This document shows positions 1 through 12,140 of a stretch of DNA of 64,000 nt, piece by piece (positions within the stretch are counted from its first letter, which is position 1; every line of letters begins with the position of its first letter). Made by a program: the position numbers and the translations under genes. Source of the DNA: Brachycybe producta (lineage: Eukaryota > Arthropoda > Diplopoda > Playtdesmida > Andrognathidae); contig JAUPFP010000096.1 in the NCBI GenBank assembly GCA_036925085.1, forward strand, positions 259,001-323,000. The letters run 5' to 3'. The notes below the pieces were generated by a model that did no database searches, had not been told where the DNA came from, and was given only the letters and a program-made list of their open reading frames with translations.

Positions 1-319
1 TTGCTAACATTGTCATCCAGCCATGACTCACTTCCAAGTATTATTTGACAGTCTGATTCTTCAATGGCTGCAAAAAAGTCAGGTACCTTTCTCCACAAAC
101 TTCTGCAATTTACAACCATGATTTTCATATTTTATTTATAAATGACCCATGTGAAAAATTTCCTTTCACTGCAGCATCTCTAGAACAGAGATTTGCAGTC
201 ACAAATCGAGGTTGAGCTAAGATTCTGCAGGACCCTGTTATCTTCTAAGCATTCCTGAAAAAAGTTATTAACATAATTCATAGCAATAATCCGTTTTTCC
301 CCAATACCACCCACATTCC
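1..319 (-). mobile_element. LINE fragment: end of ORF1 and start of ORF2 endonuclease
   Basis: On the minus strand an ATG at 128-126 opens a frame beginning MKIMVVNCRSLWRKV and continuing with an IILGSESWL stretch. This is the typical start of the AP-endonuclease domain of CR1/L2/Jockey-type LINE ORF2. It runs off the window edge. Upstream of it (319-129) is the tail of another frame ending in a stop, read as the end of ORF1. The fragment continues beyond the copy 1 insertion at 12952, because both edges share the 4-bp target duplication TTCC. Assignment to the CR1/L2 group is inferred from the endonuclease start plus the esterase-type ORF1 on the other side. Confidence 0.7.
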
Positions 320-1111
320 TGTAACGTCCCGCCGGACCGTCACAATAACCCCAGTAAGTTCACCCCAAAAAGGACGTAAAACTTACCGCTTAACCGGCTC
401 CTTACGGGGACGGGACCGTACCCGTAGCCGTCTCCCACACGGTGCTCCTTGAGTTGTGTCGGCTCCACGGAGCCACCCTCGACGGACACGGACGAGAACC
501 ACGCCGCCACGCCGAGAATATCGCGGTAGAACACCGGTTCTACCGCGAGCCGACACGAGGACCGGCCGAAACAAGTCGGAATAGGACGGTGGAGTTTCCC
601 CAAAACCAGAAACCCACCCCCTCACGGTACTCCCCAAGAAAAGACACGGACACAAAGTAAGATGAAGTAAAACGGTGTTTAATCAACACTTACGATGAAT
701 AGCAAAGATGATGGCAGTAACAATATTTACACAACTTGGCTGGATACCTTATCCAGCCAAGCCCCCATAAATATATACAAAGGCCCACAGGCCAAAGGCA
801 CAAAAGCCAAGAAGATGCACTGGCCAGTGGAGGTCAATCAGACCTCCACCCACAGGTCTAGTCCAAGTTGAAGCCTACAACCAACTGCCCAGATCCTGTG
901 GCTGACTAGGCCACAGGAAACCTCCAGGCAACTCCACCTGGAGGGGACAGAGGTCACTTCTGACCTCTCACCCATAGACTTCATGGTGAAAGGTCTGCTG
1001 GCACCAAAATGGCGTCTGACCTAACAGCCTACTGCAGCTGTCAGGCAGACCACCATAGGGAAATTCGTCTGCTCAATCAAATTTAAAAATTGAGCAGACC
1101 AGGTTGCCACA
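320..1111 (-). repeat. Copy 1 3' LTR
   Basis: This 792-bp direct repeat of 12159-12951 is the 3' LTR on the minus strand. It carries the TATATATTTA box, the palindrome CTTGGCTGGATA / TATCCAGCCAAG just after it, an ATTAAA polyadenylation-type hexamer, the TCGCGGTAGAAC / GTTCTACCGCGA inverted repeat, and GCGGTAAGTTT near its end. Confidence 0.95.
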
Positions 1112-1136
1112 ATCCTCTCAACTTCCCTGTTCCGTC
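1112..1136 (-). promoter_or_regulatory. Copy 1 polypurine tract
   Basis: On the minus strand the bases just 5' of the 3' LTR read GGAACAGGGAAGTTGAGAGG, a purine-rich run expected to prime plus-strand DNA synthesis. The same tract precedes the 3' LTRs of copies 2 and 3. Confidence 0.7.
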
Positions 1137-1188
1137 TCGGGAACAGGTCAGTCAAGCCAGCCAGGATTGCTCCCCGAACCTGACCATC

Positions 1189-4100
1189 TTAGGTGCCGGA
1201 CGGCTTCTCTGGCGGTGTCGCGAAAGTGGAGCCCATCCACTCCGCAGCCCACCGACGTGCCCACCACAAGCACATCTGGGTGTTACGCCACCCAAAACCA
1301 GTATCGAAGACCGTCCCCCTAAGACGGCTTTCCTCCAGGGCTCGGAATTCCTCGAAAGGAATATCCTGGAGTTGCGGACGCGTGTGAAGCGTCCGACTTG
1401 TTAGGAGGTCTACCAGGGCAACCGCGTGCTCGGTCTCGCACCCTGGTAGAGGCTCAGTAATAAACTGACCAGCCATCCCTCCTAAGTCGCATCCCAGCAA
1501 ACGTTGGATGAATGGGGCTGCACGCCGGGCTAGACGAACTATCCCGGCATCTAGTCCCACCACATCCAAAATAGCAAACGTTTGCTGGACCGGGTTCACG
1601 ACCATGATCACCGGAAAACCTCCACAACCAAACGCCACAACATGGCGCATGTTGTACGGCGGTAGCCTTGCTACCCACGGCTCTGGAAGTGGCTCATCCA
1701 GACGGTAGTAGCCGTGGTATTGGCAACCCTCCATTCCCGGTTGGTCCTGCCAGAGACCAAGCCGGTTATTCAGATACACCTCTGCATCTGAATACGGGGG
1801 CAATGCACCAATACGCCGTCCCTCAGCCTCAGGCCTAGGGGAGGTTGACGTTTCAGGTCCTAGGGTATCGAATACCCCGCCGCCATGGACCGGAGAGAAG
1901 GATGTACCCCCACTGGGGGTCACGGGGTCACGTTTAGTGGGAACACTAACTCCTGCAACCGAGGTTCCTTCGCCCTTAGGTGAGGGCAAAGTCACACGGT
2001 GCAGGGTTCCTACCGCTCGAACCCGCAGGCTCGAGACCGCATCCACCTTCGGGGAGGATGGAGGCGTGCCGACCAAAACGTCGCGCATCGACCTACCATC
2101 CATCCGCGCCGCCTCAACGGGACGGGTATGGACCGGTTGACTCCCGGCCGGCGTGCTTGCCTGAGCACGCCAGGACTCCTCCTTTTCCGCCACGACGCCT
2201 CCAGTTTCGGCTCCCTGGTGCCTACTGCTGGAGGGTGTCGGACTCCCCTTCCTCTCACGTTTGGACCTCTTTCGGTCCTTCTTACTTTTCTTTTTCTTCC
2301 CGTGAGAGGAAGGTTGACCATGCGTCGGGTCAGACTTAACTGACCCCGACGACTTACTGGGCCGATCAGGCTTAGGCGGGTGGTTAGCCCCCTTCGCCTT
2401 CTCGGACTCCTTCTTCGAAGGTTTTCCGGCCGGAGCCGTACTCTTCTTTGAAGAAGTGCCCTTAGCCGACGTGACAGTCGAGGACGATTGCCCGGAGACA
2501 AATCTTCCTTGACAATCCCGAAGGAGAGACTTCTCCTTCGGTGCAAGAGTCGGCTGACCCTTGCTACCAGTAGCTTTGGCTTCCGCACCATGGGCTGGTG
2601 CACTGGAAGCCTGCATCGCCTCCCTCTCGGCGATTCGCTTCTGGCCAGCGATGGTCGTGGCACTCGCAATCGGCGGGACACCACGACCGACAGGAGGTTC
2701 CCCTGTTTTGAGCGGACTCCGGGCGGGCATTCCCTGCAGGGGAGGGAACTCCGCAGCCCGGCGCTCAAACTCCTGCTGCTCTCCTGCACCGACCGCACGA
2801 GCGATCTGTCGGTGCAGGCTCGCTGCTTGAGCCTGAAGCCGTCTGAGCTTATCCTCTAAGCTCTCGGGCTTCCGAGGTTCGGAGACCTTTCCTCGACCTG
2901 AGGACCTGGCCTTCTTACCTCTCGAGCTTTCAGCCACTGGTGGGGTGTGAGGGCGGGACCTCTTTTGTCCCTTACCACCACCACCACTCACAGATTTCCC
3001 CGTTTTACCGGGAGCAGGTACTGGAGGCTGGGAAGCCTTCTTCTCCGCTCGCCGGTCCCTCTTCGGGTTGTCCGACCGCCAGCCGGAGGGGCCAGCTACT
3101 GCCTCGGGTGGACCCGATCCAGCAGCCGGCTTCTCTGGCCAAGCAGCCCCTGAACAACCTTCAGGGTGGGCGAGAGTTTCCGCTCGAAGCCCCACAGCAG
3201 GCGTGAACTTCTTCAACGCCTCCTCCTTGGCTTTGAGCATCGCCTCTCTCTCTGCGAGAGCCTTGGCTCTGGCAGTGATCCGTGCGGCTCCGGACTTTTT
3301 CTTGCGCTTTCTTGCGCCGTCCTTCCTCACCTGCACGGTAGGAAACTCCCCGACGAAGCATCGACGGTCCCCGACCAGGAAGCCACCTTCCTGGACCATG
3401 TCCCATCTAGCTTCGTCCAACCGATCCAACCGATCCAAGCGGTCTTCTTCTTCGGCCAAGGACACAGCCACGGCCTCCAAAGACATAGGATCGGCGGGAA
3501 GTACTCCGGGGGATCCCGTCCCAGACGGTTTACCCTCGGAGGCCGAACTACTCCCGTCAGACTCCGAAGAGCCCTCTGAAGAGGCGTTGCGGCTCCGCCA
3601 CTGCCTTGAGGCGTCCACCACCGAATCAACGGTGGTTTCGACCTCCATCTCCGTGTCAATGACTAAGGACGCTCCCAAGCATACGTCCTCACTGTCCTCG
3701 ACCACCCTAGACCAATCTAGGAGGTCTCGAACAGACGGAGACCCGGGTTCCGGGGTACTAGCGGTTACCACACCGGTAGCCGCCTTCCCACCATCAATAC
3801 CCGCTTCTGCTGACTCACCAACCGGGGAAACTACCGCCGCCACCGACTGAACGGTGGTAGCAGCCGTATCCCTGGTGGGAGACTGCAGGTACCTGCCCCA
3901 GAAGGCTCCGACACCAGTCGGAGTCGACTGGGCAGATGCCGGACCTTCCACGGCCTCTGCCGCCGGGGAATCAACAGATTCCACGGTGGCATCAGCCGTT
4001 TCCGGCCCGCCAGATGATGGGGAGCCCTCCGATCCCGACTCCAACAGCCTTGCATCCCCAGGATGCAGCGGACTGAGGGAGGGGGACCGTTGGCCACTCC

Positions 4101-5046
4101 CATCGCCTTCCTTTTTCTCCTTCTCCGTGATGGGCCTAGTGAACAGGGAGAGAACCATTAAAAACCAGGTTTTACCATGGAAAAGTGAATTCCACGGACT
4201 TTTACCGTGAGAATTCTCGATTTCACCGTCCAAAGTCGGTAATTCACGGTCAAAACCGTGTCTTACCGCCTTCGTACGGTGACAACATCTTTTCCCCCTT
4301 TCGGAACCGGTAGAAAGGGTATTCCACGGGATTTCACCGTGCGAATCGCGGTTTCCACTGTCCAAAGTCGGTAAACCACGGTAAAAACCATGGCTGACGG
4401 CCTTCGGACGGTGAAAACACCCTCTCACCGAGTTCCGACGGTTGGAAAGGGCATTGCACGGACTTCTACCGTGCAAAATGCCGTTTTCACCGTCCAAAGT
4501 CGGCAATTCACGGTCAAAACCGTGTCTCACCGCCTTCGATCGGTGAAAACCACTCCCTGGCGGGCTTCTACCGTCCAAACACCGTCGAACTTGGGCCTTC
4601 CCAAGCGAAACGGCGCTCGGACGGGCTGAACCCGCCGGAAAAGTGCTTTCCATAGTGGCTTGGCCTCCATGACAACAGTCATGGCGGCGAAACCACACCC
4701 ACCACGTGTGTATACAGTCAATGACCGTAAAACACACCGTTAACATATAAAAGAGAACTGCCAACAGGCAGGAGAAGGAAATTCCCTTAGAGGGACTTAC
4801 TTTTTCAATGTTGCCCTCTATTTCCAGCTCTTGGTGGCCTCTTTGACGGTGAAAACGTGTTTTTCCTTTCACACGTGGTGCCGGCGTTTTTTGTTTGTTT
4901 AATTTGCAAAAAAAATGGCGCCTAGCCGCCAAATTCACCGTCTTAGCGGCTAATGGCCGTGCAGTAGCGGCTAAAACATCATCAGCCACCTCCTGCATGG
5001 TCACCATGGAGATTTCACCGTCGTCTGCCTTTTTAGGGGCAGACAT
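1189..5046 (-). CDS. C-terminal extension of Pol (ORFX), uninterrupted, copy 1
   Basis: This 1,285-codon frame starts at an ATG (MSAPKKADDGE) and ends CATPPEKPSGT-like (GSTFATPPEKPSGT) just before the polypurine tract. It lies in the same frame as the pol segments immediately upstream (5077-5517 and 5578-6513), so it is the 3' part of one very long pol frame. In order it has a hydrophobic stretch after GISFSCLLAVLF, three tandem modules containing HGFxRxLPTLDG, a Ser/Pro/Glu-rich region, a basic and Ala/Lys/Glu-rich helix, a lysine-rich tract (GKKKKSKKDRKRSKRERKG) and a C-terminal domain of about 210 residues rich in Trp, Gly and Cys. I recognise no envelope hallmarks (signal peptide, fusion peptide, furin site) and no known family. 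It is the best-preserved part of copy 1. Compared with copy 2 it has one extra DRL unit (three against two), a 9-bp repeat-number difference. Confidence 0.85.
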   Translation of the reverse strand: MSAPKKADDGEISMVTMQEVADDVLAATARPLAAKTVNLAARRHFFCKLNKQKTPAPRVKGKTRFHRQRGHQELEIEGNIEKVSPSKGISFSCLLAVLFYMLTVCFTVIDCIHTWWVWFRRHDCCHGGQATMESTFPAGSARPSAVSLGKAQVRRCLDGRSPPGSGFHRSKAVRHGFDRELPTLDGENGILHGRSPCNALSNRRNSVRGCFHRPKAVSHGFYRGLPTLDSGNRDSHGEIPWNTLSTGSERGKRCCHRTKAVRHGFDRELPTLDGEIENSHGKSPWNSLFHGKTWFLMVLSLFTRPITEKEKKEGDGSGQRSPSLSPLHPGDARLLESGSEGSPSSGGPETADATVESVDSPAAEAVEGPASAQSTPTGVGAFWGRYLQSPTRDTAATTVQSVAAVVSPVGESAEAGIDGGKAATGVVTASTPEPGSPSVRDLLDWSRVVEDSEDVCLGASLVIDTEMEVETTVDSVVDASRQWRSRNASSEGSSESDGSSSASEGKPSGTGSPGVLPADPMSLEAVAVSLAEEEDRLDRLDRLDEARWDMVQEGGFLVGDRRCFVGEFPTVQVRKDGARKRKKKSGAARITARAKALAEREAMLKAKEEALKKFTPAVGLRAETLAHPEGCSGAAWPEKPAAGSGPPEAVAGPSGWRSDNPKRDRRAEKKASQPPVPAPGKTGKSVSGGGGKGQKRSRPHTPPVAESSRGKKARSSGRGKVSEPRKPESLEDKLRRLQAQAASLHRQIARAVGAGEQQEFERRAAEFPPLQGMPARSPLKTGEPPVGRGVPPIASATTIAGQKRIAEREAMQASSAPAHGAEAKATGSKGQPTLAPKEKSLLRDCQGRFVSGQSSSTVTSAKGTSSKKSTAPAGKPSKKESEKAKGANHPPKPDRPSKSSGSVKSDPTHGQPSSHGKKKKSKKDRKRSKRERKGSPTPSSSRHQGAETGGVVAEKEESWRAQASTPAGSQPVHTRPVEAARMDGRSMRDVLVGTPPSSPKVDAVSSLRVRAVGTLHRVTLPSPKGEGTSVAGVSVPTKRDPVTPSGGTSFSPVHGGGVFDTLGPETSTSPRPEAEGRRIGALPPYSDAEVYLNNRLGLWQDQPGMEGCQYHGYYRLDEPLPEPWVARLPPYNMRHVVAFGCGGFPVIMVVNPVQQTFAILDVVGLDAGIVRLARRAAPFIQRLLGCDLGGMAGQFITEPLPGCETEHAVALVDLLTSRTLHTRPQLQDIPFEEFRALEESRLRGTVFDTGFGWRNTQMCLWWARRWAAEWMGSTFATPPEKPSGT

Positions 5047-8000
5047 ACGGCGAATTCTCCTACACCAAGACTGGATCTAGTGGGAAGAGACATTTACCGT
5101 CAATTCTCTTATGTTGACGGTAATTGGAGATTGCACGGAGGTTTTTACGGACGGATTTCTCCGCCCACGGACCGATTTTGTCGGGCCTTTGGCTGGACAC
5201 CTGGTGATGGGCCGCCCTTGGTTTCTACCGAAACCGTGGCGGGCCCCAAACACCGCAACGTCCGGCCGCCTCCTCTCCCAGCCGTCCGCCCATAATAGCG
5301 GACTGCCGGCTCTCTCCCACCATAGGAAGGACTCCCAAAGAGTTCCCCACAATAGGGGCCTCTCTGGAGGGCTTCCTATACGTGCATCAAATCCACTCAC
5401 CTCATACACCCTCTGTCTCCGCGGACGGAGATTGTACCGAGGTGGAGGGGGGTTATCTGCTTCAGAGTCGGTAGACTCCTGCGAAGAAATGGACGGTGGT
5501 TTTAGCGCCGGAGTCATTCCACTCCGCGCCGAAGCCTCCGTGGCATCGCTGTCTGTACCGGAGGAGGTGTCAGAGACTCAAAGTCCATCTTCCTCCCTCA
5601 CGGTACAGGTGGGTATGTACGGCTTAAGGTTATCAACAGGAAACCGGTCCCGCACCTTCCGACCATACCCATCTACGAACTCTATTTCGTAGATCAGGTC
5701 GGAATACTGCAGGACCACCGTACCCCTCTCAGCTTTATAAGCCAAGCTCCATTTCTTCGCCTGGCCGAGCTTCCCAGCCTGATCTCTTATCCACACCTGA
5801 TCCCCAGGCTGATAAAGAGGAGGCTCCACACAGCCAGCGTCATACTGCTCTTTCTGCCTTTTCTGAGCAGCGGTCAAACATTGACGAGCCTGCTCCTCCA
5901 CGGCTTGCTGGTCGGGCAAGTCGCGGACTGGACCGTTCGGAAGGAGATTATCAATCTCCATCCGAGGCTCATGGCCAAACAACAACTGATACGGAGAGAC
6001 TTGCGTACTCTCCTGGACAGCTGTGTTATAAGCCCACACGGCGGGCCGTAATTTGTCCCACCAGTCACGCTGTTCCTTGAGGGGATCAAGGTACCGCTTG
6101 ATGGTTTCCATTACGGTCTTATTCGTACGCTCCGTAAGCCCATTAGCTTGCGGATGGTACGCCGTCGGGAAGTGATGCGCTATATTATAGCGCTCCCGGA
6201 ACTTCAGCAGGACTTTGCTGGAGAACTGGGACCCACGATCCGAGACAAGAGCTTTCGGTGTGCCATACACCGAAAGGATCTCGTCCTTCAGAAATTTCAC
6301 CACACAGGCGGCCGTGGCCCTTCGTACCGCCCTTGCCACACCGTACCGGGTGAAATAGTCAACCATGATTAGTACATAGGTGACCCCACCCACGGAGGCA
6401 GGAAACGGTCCAACGAAGTCCATTCCCCAGGTAACAACTGGGTACTCCGGCACATTCGGTTGGAGAAATCCCTGACTTCGCCAAACTGTCGCGATCTCTG
6501 ACACACCAAACATGACTTAACATATTCAGCAGTGTCCCGCTTCATACCGATCCAGTAGAAGCGTGAGCGCAGTCTCTGGTAGGTCTTAAACATCCCGAAG
6601 TGACCAGCTTCGGGGATGTCATGTAGCTTCCTTAGACAGAAAGCCCTTCATGACTTTGGAACTACCAACACAGTTCTCAACCGATCCTGGATGGACCTGA
6701 TAGCAAACAACAAGTCATCTGCCACCACGAACTTGAACCGGAGGTTCGAGTTGGTGTCACGGAAGATTTCACTTTTCACTTTGGAGCACCAGCCATCGGC
6801 CTCTTGCTCCTTGACCCAATCCACCTCGGAACGGATGTGGTAAATAACCTCACCTACATCGGCTTCGAAGTATTCAGGTAAGGAAAGGTCCGCCACATCA
6901 CGAACAGGATACCGACTCAAAGCGTCGGCATCCACGTGCAGTGTTCCCTTCCTATACTGAACCTTAAACCGGTACTCTTGAAGCTGCATCTGCCAACGCC
7001 CCAACCTGCCTTAAAGGTTTTTGGCTGTCTGCAGATAACAAAGAGCATGGTGATCTGTGACAATCACAAACTCCCGGTTAAAGAGGTAAGGACGGAATTT
7101 ACCCACGACAAACATGACCGCCAAGCACTCCTGCTCGGTGACCGAATACCGTGTTTCCGCTCCTTTCATGAGTCGGCTTGCGTAGGCCAGAACACGGGGG
7201 ACACTGTCCTCCGGTAACTTCTGGTAGACTACGACTCCCAAGCCGTACCCACTAGCGTCGGTATGGATAATTACCTCACCACGCGGATCGTACATGGTGA
7301 GTACCGGCGCTTCGGTTAAAAATGCCTTTAACCGAGCAAACGCTAGTTTGCACTGATCCGACCACTCGAAGGACGCATCCTTCTTCGTCAGATCATGCAA
7401 AGGCCTTGCCACCTTGGCGAAGTCCTTGATGAACCTTCGATAGTAACCGGCCAGTCCGAGAAAACTGCGGACGCCTGTCACTGTCGTCTGGACATCAAAC
7501 TCCTGGACTGCCAGCACGAGATCCGGGTCCGGAGCAACTCCCTCGGCACTTACTACGTGACCGAGATAACGTACTTTGTTAAAGCCAAAGAAACATTTCT
7601 TCGGCTGGAGTTTCAGCTCCGCCCCTCGTAACAGTCCAAGGACAGTGGAGAGTCTCTCGAGAAACTGCTCGAAGGTGTTCCCAAAGACGATAATATCGTC
7701 CAGGTACACCAGACAAGTCTCCCACTTATGTCCTGCCAATAAGAGGTCTAGCGCTCTCTGCATGGTGGCTGGAGCATTACAGAGTCCAAAAGGCATTTTC
7801 CGGAACTCAAACAGACCTTGAGAGCAAATAAATGCCATTTTCTCAACGTCTGGCTCAGCCATCCGAACCTGCCAGTAACCACTAGCCAGGTCCAAGGTAG
7901 CGAAGAACTTCGCACCGGCCAATGAGTCGAGCGCATCATCGATGCGAGGCAACGGATACTGATCCAGCTTTGTCTGGGCATTCAGTTTCCGGTAGTCCAC

Positions 8001-9787
8001 GCAAAAACGAAAGCCACCATCCTTCTTGCGGACAAGCAAGATAGGGCTCGCGTAGGGACTACGCGAAGGTTGGATAACCCCTGCATCCAACATCTTCGCC
8101 ACCTCTTCCTTCTCGACTGCTCTGGCCACTGGAGCGGTTCGACGCAATCCTTCACGCACCGGAGGTTGCCCACCGGTATCGATCGTATGTTCGACCAGAG
8201 AGGTTTCACCCAACTCTGTGAAGTCGAACACGAAATGATCCCGGCGTGCCAGCAGGAACTCTCGAAGCCGTCTCGCCTCTTCAGGCTTCAGATTGGGACC
8301 AATCTTAAGACACTCTTCGAGAGTGGGAGCCGTCGCCACGTTGAGCACTTGGCGTCCGTTTCCGGACGCCCCTCTCAACTTAGACGAGGACTTCCCTGGT
8401 CGAACCGTCCTCTGAGTGGGGTCTCCCCCTCTCAACTTAGACGGCTCTTCCAGCCCCACCACAATGGCAGCCTCCACAGCTTGAGCCGTGGCTACACCCT
8501 CTCCTGTTTCCAGGGCAATGGGTGCATTCCCCACGTTTTCAAGCCATATATCGTACGTGCCAAGCCGGTTAGCTGCAGCTATACCTGCTACGGCCAACAC
8601 ACCCCGTCCACCTAAGGCTTTTCAGTGCGGCTCCACGAGAAGCAGCTGGCCAGGGCCGGCATGCTCTACCAACGTCATGGATACGACACGTCGTACGTGG
8701 GCTGGTAGCCAGACATTCTCCCTCAGTCGCAGAGAACAAACTTCTCCGCGCCCGATAGAGGTTCTGGTCTCGGGCAGCTCTGGTGAAACAATGTTCACCC
8801 ACCCATCAACCTGCTCGAGTGCAGGCGGATCCACTGGGAGTTGCCGTCCCTGAGGCAAAGCCCCTGGTATCGGCGATGGAATTGCTTCCACCTCCCTAGG
8901 TTCTGCAAGCGCTCGATCGGTGAATGCAGCTTGGAGGGCGTCTGGATGTGCCGTCCAGACATCCTCCCGGAAGTAAACCTTCCGGTGCACGACATCAACC
9001 ATCAAGCCGAAACGTGTGGCGTGATCAACGCCCAACAACGCTTCGCCCTCTCCTTTCACCAAAAGGAGAGGCACCTTGATGGTTTTCTTGTGGATGGTCA
9101 ATTCCACATTTGTGACCCCTACTACCTCGATGGAGTGCCCACCCATTCCAAGAAGGAATGAAGGAACCGCCAGTTCCTCTATAGGCAACTCCATCACTCG
9201 TGCCGCCGTAATGCTTAGGACCGACACGTCGGCCCCGGTGTCTACGATCATCTCCATCAGACGATCGCCTATTGACACCCACACCCTCGGTGAACCTATG
9301 TCGTAGGCCCGGCTCTGAAGCTCAGGGATGGGAACCCGCGGGCTCCCACCATCGATCTTCTGCCTCCCGTCCACCTTACCGTCCACACCGGACGGTAATC
9401 CCAGACGTGCAGAAGACTGGGGAACAGTCTCACAAACCAGAGACTCCCCAGGCACCACAGGAGGTATGGGCGCACCAACTCCTCCCGCCTGCTCGATGAG
9501 CGCACGATCCAGCACCTCACCACTAGGCATATAGGGTGAGGGGGCAAACCAGCGATCCAGCTGGCTGCACACGGCCTCCAATGTGGAGCATGGCGATGGA
9601 AATACCCACTGGGTAATTTCCGGGTCCGCAGACCTCGCCAGAGGCACCCCTGCCTTCCGCAGGACATCCACATATTTGGAGACCGCCCGGAGGTACGTCC
9701 CTCGTTCAGAGCTCAGGCCGTGACAGGCACCTGAGCTTTGAAGCTTTACCGGTCGCACACCACTCAGTTCGGTGGCGACCGGCGGCG
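5047..9787 (-). pseudogene. pol: pol (protease, RT, RNase H, integrase), copy 1, broken
   Basis: It contains the aspartic protease motif DTGADVSVLS, RT with YLDD, RNase H with HTDASG, and an integrase with an HHCC finger and D,D35E core. Breaks seen against copy 2 are nonsense codons at 8622-8624 (TGA for Arg), 7011-7013 (TAA for Gln), 6648-6650 (TGA for Cys), 5578-5580 (TGA for Gly) and 5077-5079 (TAG for Gln). A one-base deletion near 6490 also shifts the frame between the integrase finger and the catalytic core. The RNase H end keeps DALSR, where copy 2 has DALIR. Because pol follows gag in the -1 frame, I take it to begin at the slippery site rather than at its own start codon. Confidence 0.93.
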
Positions 9788-9794
9788 GTTTAAC
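9749..9794 (-). promoter_or_regulatory. Probable -1 ribosomal frameshift signal, copy 1
   Basis: On the minus strand GTTAAAC (9794-9788) is read G TTA AAC in the gag frame, 22 nt before the gag stop. A 5-nt spacer is followed by CCGGTCGC (9782-9775), pairing with GCGACCGG (9756-9749), plus an inner CACC/GGTG stem. Pol is in the -1 frame. GUUAAAC is a known functional slippery heptamer (equine arteritis virus). The arrangement is identical in copy 2. Confidence 0.7.
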
Positions 9795-11538
9795 GAGGAT
9801 TTCTCCTCGTCCTCCACGAGTCGATAGTAGAACTGGCCATCGTGAACGGTGGCCAGGTACTTACGACCCTCCAGCCAAACTGGTGCAACACCAGCGGTTG
9901 GCTGGAGGCTCTGACTTTCGTCAGGCACCACTCTAGCAACTTGCCCTTTGGCCGCAGCCTTCGGACAATCCTTCCTCAGGTGACCCATCTGGTTACACCC
10001 GAAACAAGGACCTAGTCGCCGGAGTGAATCTCCCGTACGGTCCGCACTTCGAGGCATTGCCACCGGCTGACCTCCGCCAGAGCCTGCCTGCTTCTTCTTC
10101 TTGCCTCCGGTCTTGGCTCCTGCTTTGTCCGACCTGGACGGTGCAGCAGCCTTCGCACCCGTTTGGCTTGAAGATGACGCCTTGGCAGCGCTCCCAGAGC
10201 TAGCCATGGTTCCGGAGGACGGAGCGTTAGCCCTGTCCGGGGGAACCCCTCTTGTACGGGTAGGTAATTTACCTACCAGAAGCAAATCGGCTTCGACCAG
10301 CCGTGCCTTTCGGGCATATGCCTCCACCGTACCGGCCTTACAACCGATCAACTGATCAGTGATGGCCGTCTGGAGTTTCCGTTTGAAGCGAATGAGCCGA
10401 CAGCTCTCGTCTTCGCCCGGAGACACTCGGTCGGACAGTTCCAAGAACCGCCAGTAGAATGCCTGTACAGACTCGGTAGCCCCCTGTTTCATGGACTCGA
10501 ATTCACCGAAACAGAGGCGAGCCTGGTTACTTGTGCTGAAGCGGCTACGCATAGCATCCTTCAGCTCAGTCCAGGTCAGGTCTGGAAGAGTTTCCACCAA
10601 CGTGGCGTAGTACTCTTCCGCCGGACCGTCCAGCAGAAACGTAAAGAAACTGCATCGGGACTCGTCCGTCCAGCGCTGAGCTCGGGCTTTCGCTTCGAAC
10701 TTGCGGAGAAAAGGCGTCAAGTCCTCTCTGCCGTCGTAACGAGCAAAAGAGTGGACCGGGTTAAAGAACCCGAATGCCTGAACCTCCGCTGGAACCGCTG
10801 GAGCGGGCGTCCAAGCAGCGGCGCTAACCCTGCGAGGCGGCCTGCTCCGGTTCCCCGAAACATCAGACACGGACTCAGCTTCCGAGGGAATCATCATCTG
10901 AACCCTCGGCTGCTGTCCGGGTACAGCAGGAGCTCTCCGGCCAAGTCCCCGAGGAGACGGCCTGGGTGCTACCCACGGAGGTACCAACCGGGGAAGTACC
11001 GGTGGTTCCTCTCCCCGTGCGCCTTCACGCACGGGCGACAGTGAGAACCGAGGTGCCACCCTCGGCTCGACCGATGACCGGGACAGTCGTCCTTCCAACC
11101 GAAGGACATCTATCCCGTAAGCGATCTCAACGAGTTGCTGCTCGGATAGCCTGGCCAAAAAGGCCCGGCCCTCACGTGCAGTCTCGTCCGGGATTTTCAC
11201 CATGTCCCTACGGGGAAGATCGCCACGTCCAACCGGACGGGCGACGGTGGAAACTTGGACAACCGGCCGTGGCCGATCGTCCTCCCCGGTGAGATCACCT
11301 TCGGACTCACTGTCTTCTACCAGGTATTCTCCCGGACGGACGTCACGGCGGCGTTTCCGCACCGTGACCCAGTCCTCCGGGAAATCCCTGTCTACGCTAC
11401 CGCTATGCTCCTCTCTCACTAGAGGCACACCGCCTTCCGCCCCCCAAGGGGACGGTCGACTACGCGGCCGCGTAACTCTAAACCCGCATCTACTCCAAGT
11501 TCCCGACCTCCCGTCGGTACTTTTGGGGCTGGCTCCAT
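9764..11538 (-). pseudogene. gag: gag, copy 1, frameshifted near the N terminus
   Basis: The ATG at 11538-11536 (MEPAPKV) has a good context (A at -3, G at +4). A run of six C (11440-11445 on plus), where copy 2 has seven G on its coding strand, puts it out of frame with the rest. The downstream frame is open to the stop at 9764-9766. It holds a retrotransposon capsid-like region (ARYDGREDLTPFLRKFEAKA onward) and one zinc knuckle, CFGCNQMGHLRKDC (CX2CX4HX4C). The C-terminal 40 codons, beyond the point where copy 2 stops, are intact here. The frame can be extended upstream only by starting at a non-ATG codon, which I do not accept for an animal element. Confidence 0.85.
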
Positions 11539-11610
11539 TTTTCACCGTAAATGAACGGTAAAATCTGGACAAAGCCACCAGATCTCGGGTTTCCACCGTC
11601 GAAAACGGTA

Positions 11611-12050
11611 AACTCACGGACAGAAGTCCGTAAAATACCGTTACGAACGGATGGGACCGTGCAAAACCACAGTATCACGGACAAAAGTCCGTGTCCCATG
11701 GTGAAGAACGGTCAGAGTTTGACTTCACCGGTTTCGACCGCGGTATAACGGACAAAAGTCCGTCTCTCACGGTGTACTTCCCGGTAAAAGACCTTTTACC
11801 ACTTTCTACCGTGGACCAACGGACAGAAGTCCGTACACCACGGTGTACTTGCGGTAAAATACCGTACACCACGGTACCACGGACCGTAGTCCGTGCCCCA
11901 CGGTAATTCGACGGTACCAATACGGTTACCGACAGTAAATTTACCGTTAACCACGGTACAACGGACCAGAGTCCGTTCCCCACGGTAAACAACGGTAAAT
12001 CAACGGTGAAACGGTGGTTTCTGCCGCTGTCCCACGGACCAAAGTCCGCG
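11611..12050 (-). repeat. Leader hairpin array, copy 1
   Basis: Seven inverted repeats of the form ACGGAC-N4-GTCCGT lie between the primer site and gag (near 11617, 11677, 11749, 11819, 11879, 11960 and 12034). Stems are kept while the 4-nt loops vary (TTTT, TTCT, TACG, TCTG, TTTG). The whole leader is dense in ACCGT/ACGGT pentamers. The copy 2 leader has the same array. Confidence 0.85.
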
Positions 12051-12140
12051 CCCAGTGACGTACTCTCACCGCACGGTGATTCGACCGACTTAACGGTCGA
12101 ACTCACGGTAAATCACCGTGCGAGAAGCAGGGTACAGGTA

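Noticed and set aside
3068-3850. Long frames antisense to the pol extension (also 27796-28665 and similar)
   Set aside because: They mirror the GC-rich low-complexity coding strand, occur at the same place in each copy, and have no motif of their own.
11487-11617. Gag frame of copy 1 extended upstream to a start at 11617 (and 20021 in copy 2)
   Set aside because: Those starts are GTG and TTG codons. In an animal element the well-placed ATG at 11538 / 20106 is a better start, and the upstream reading lies in the hairpin leader.
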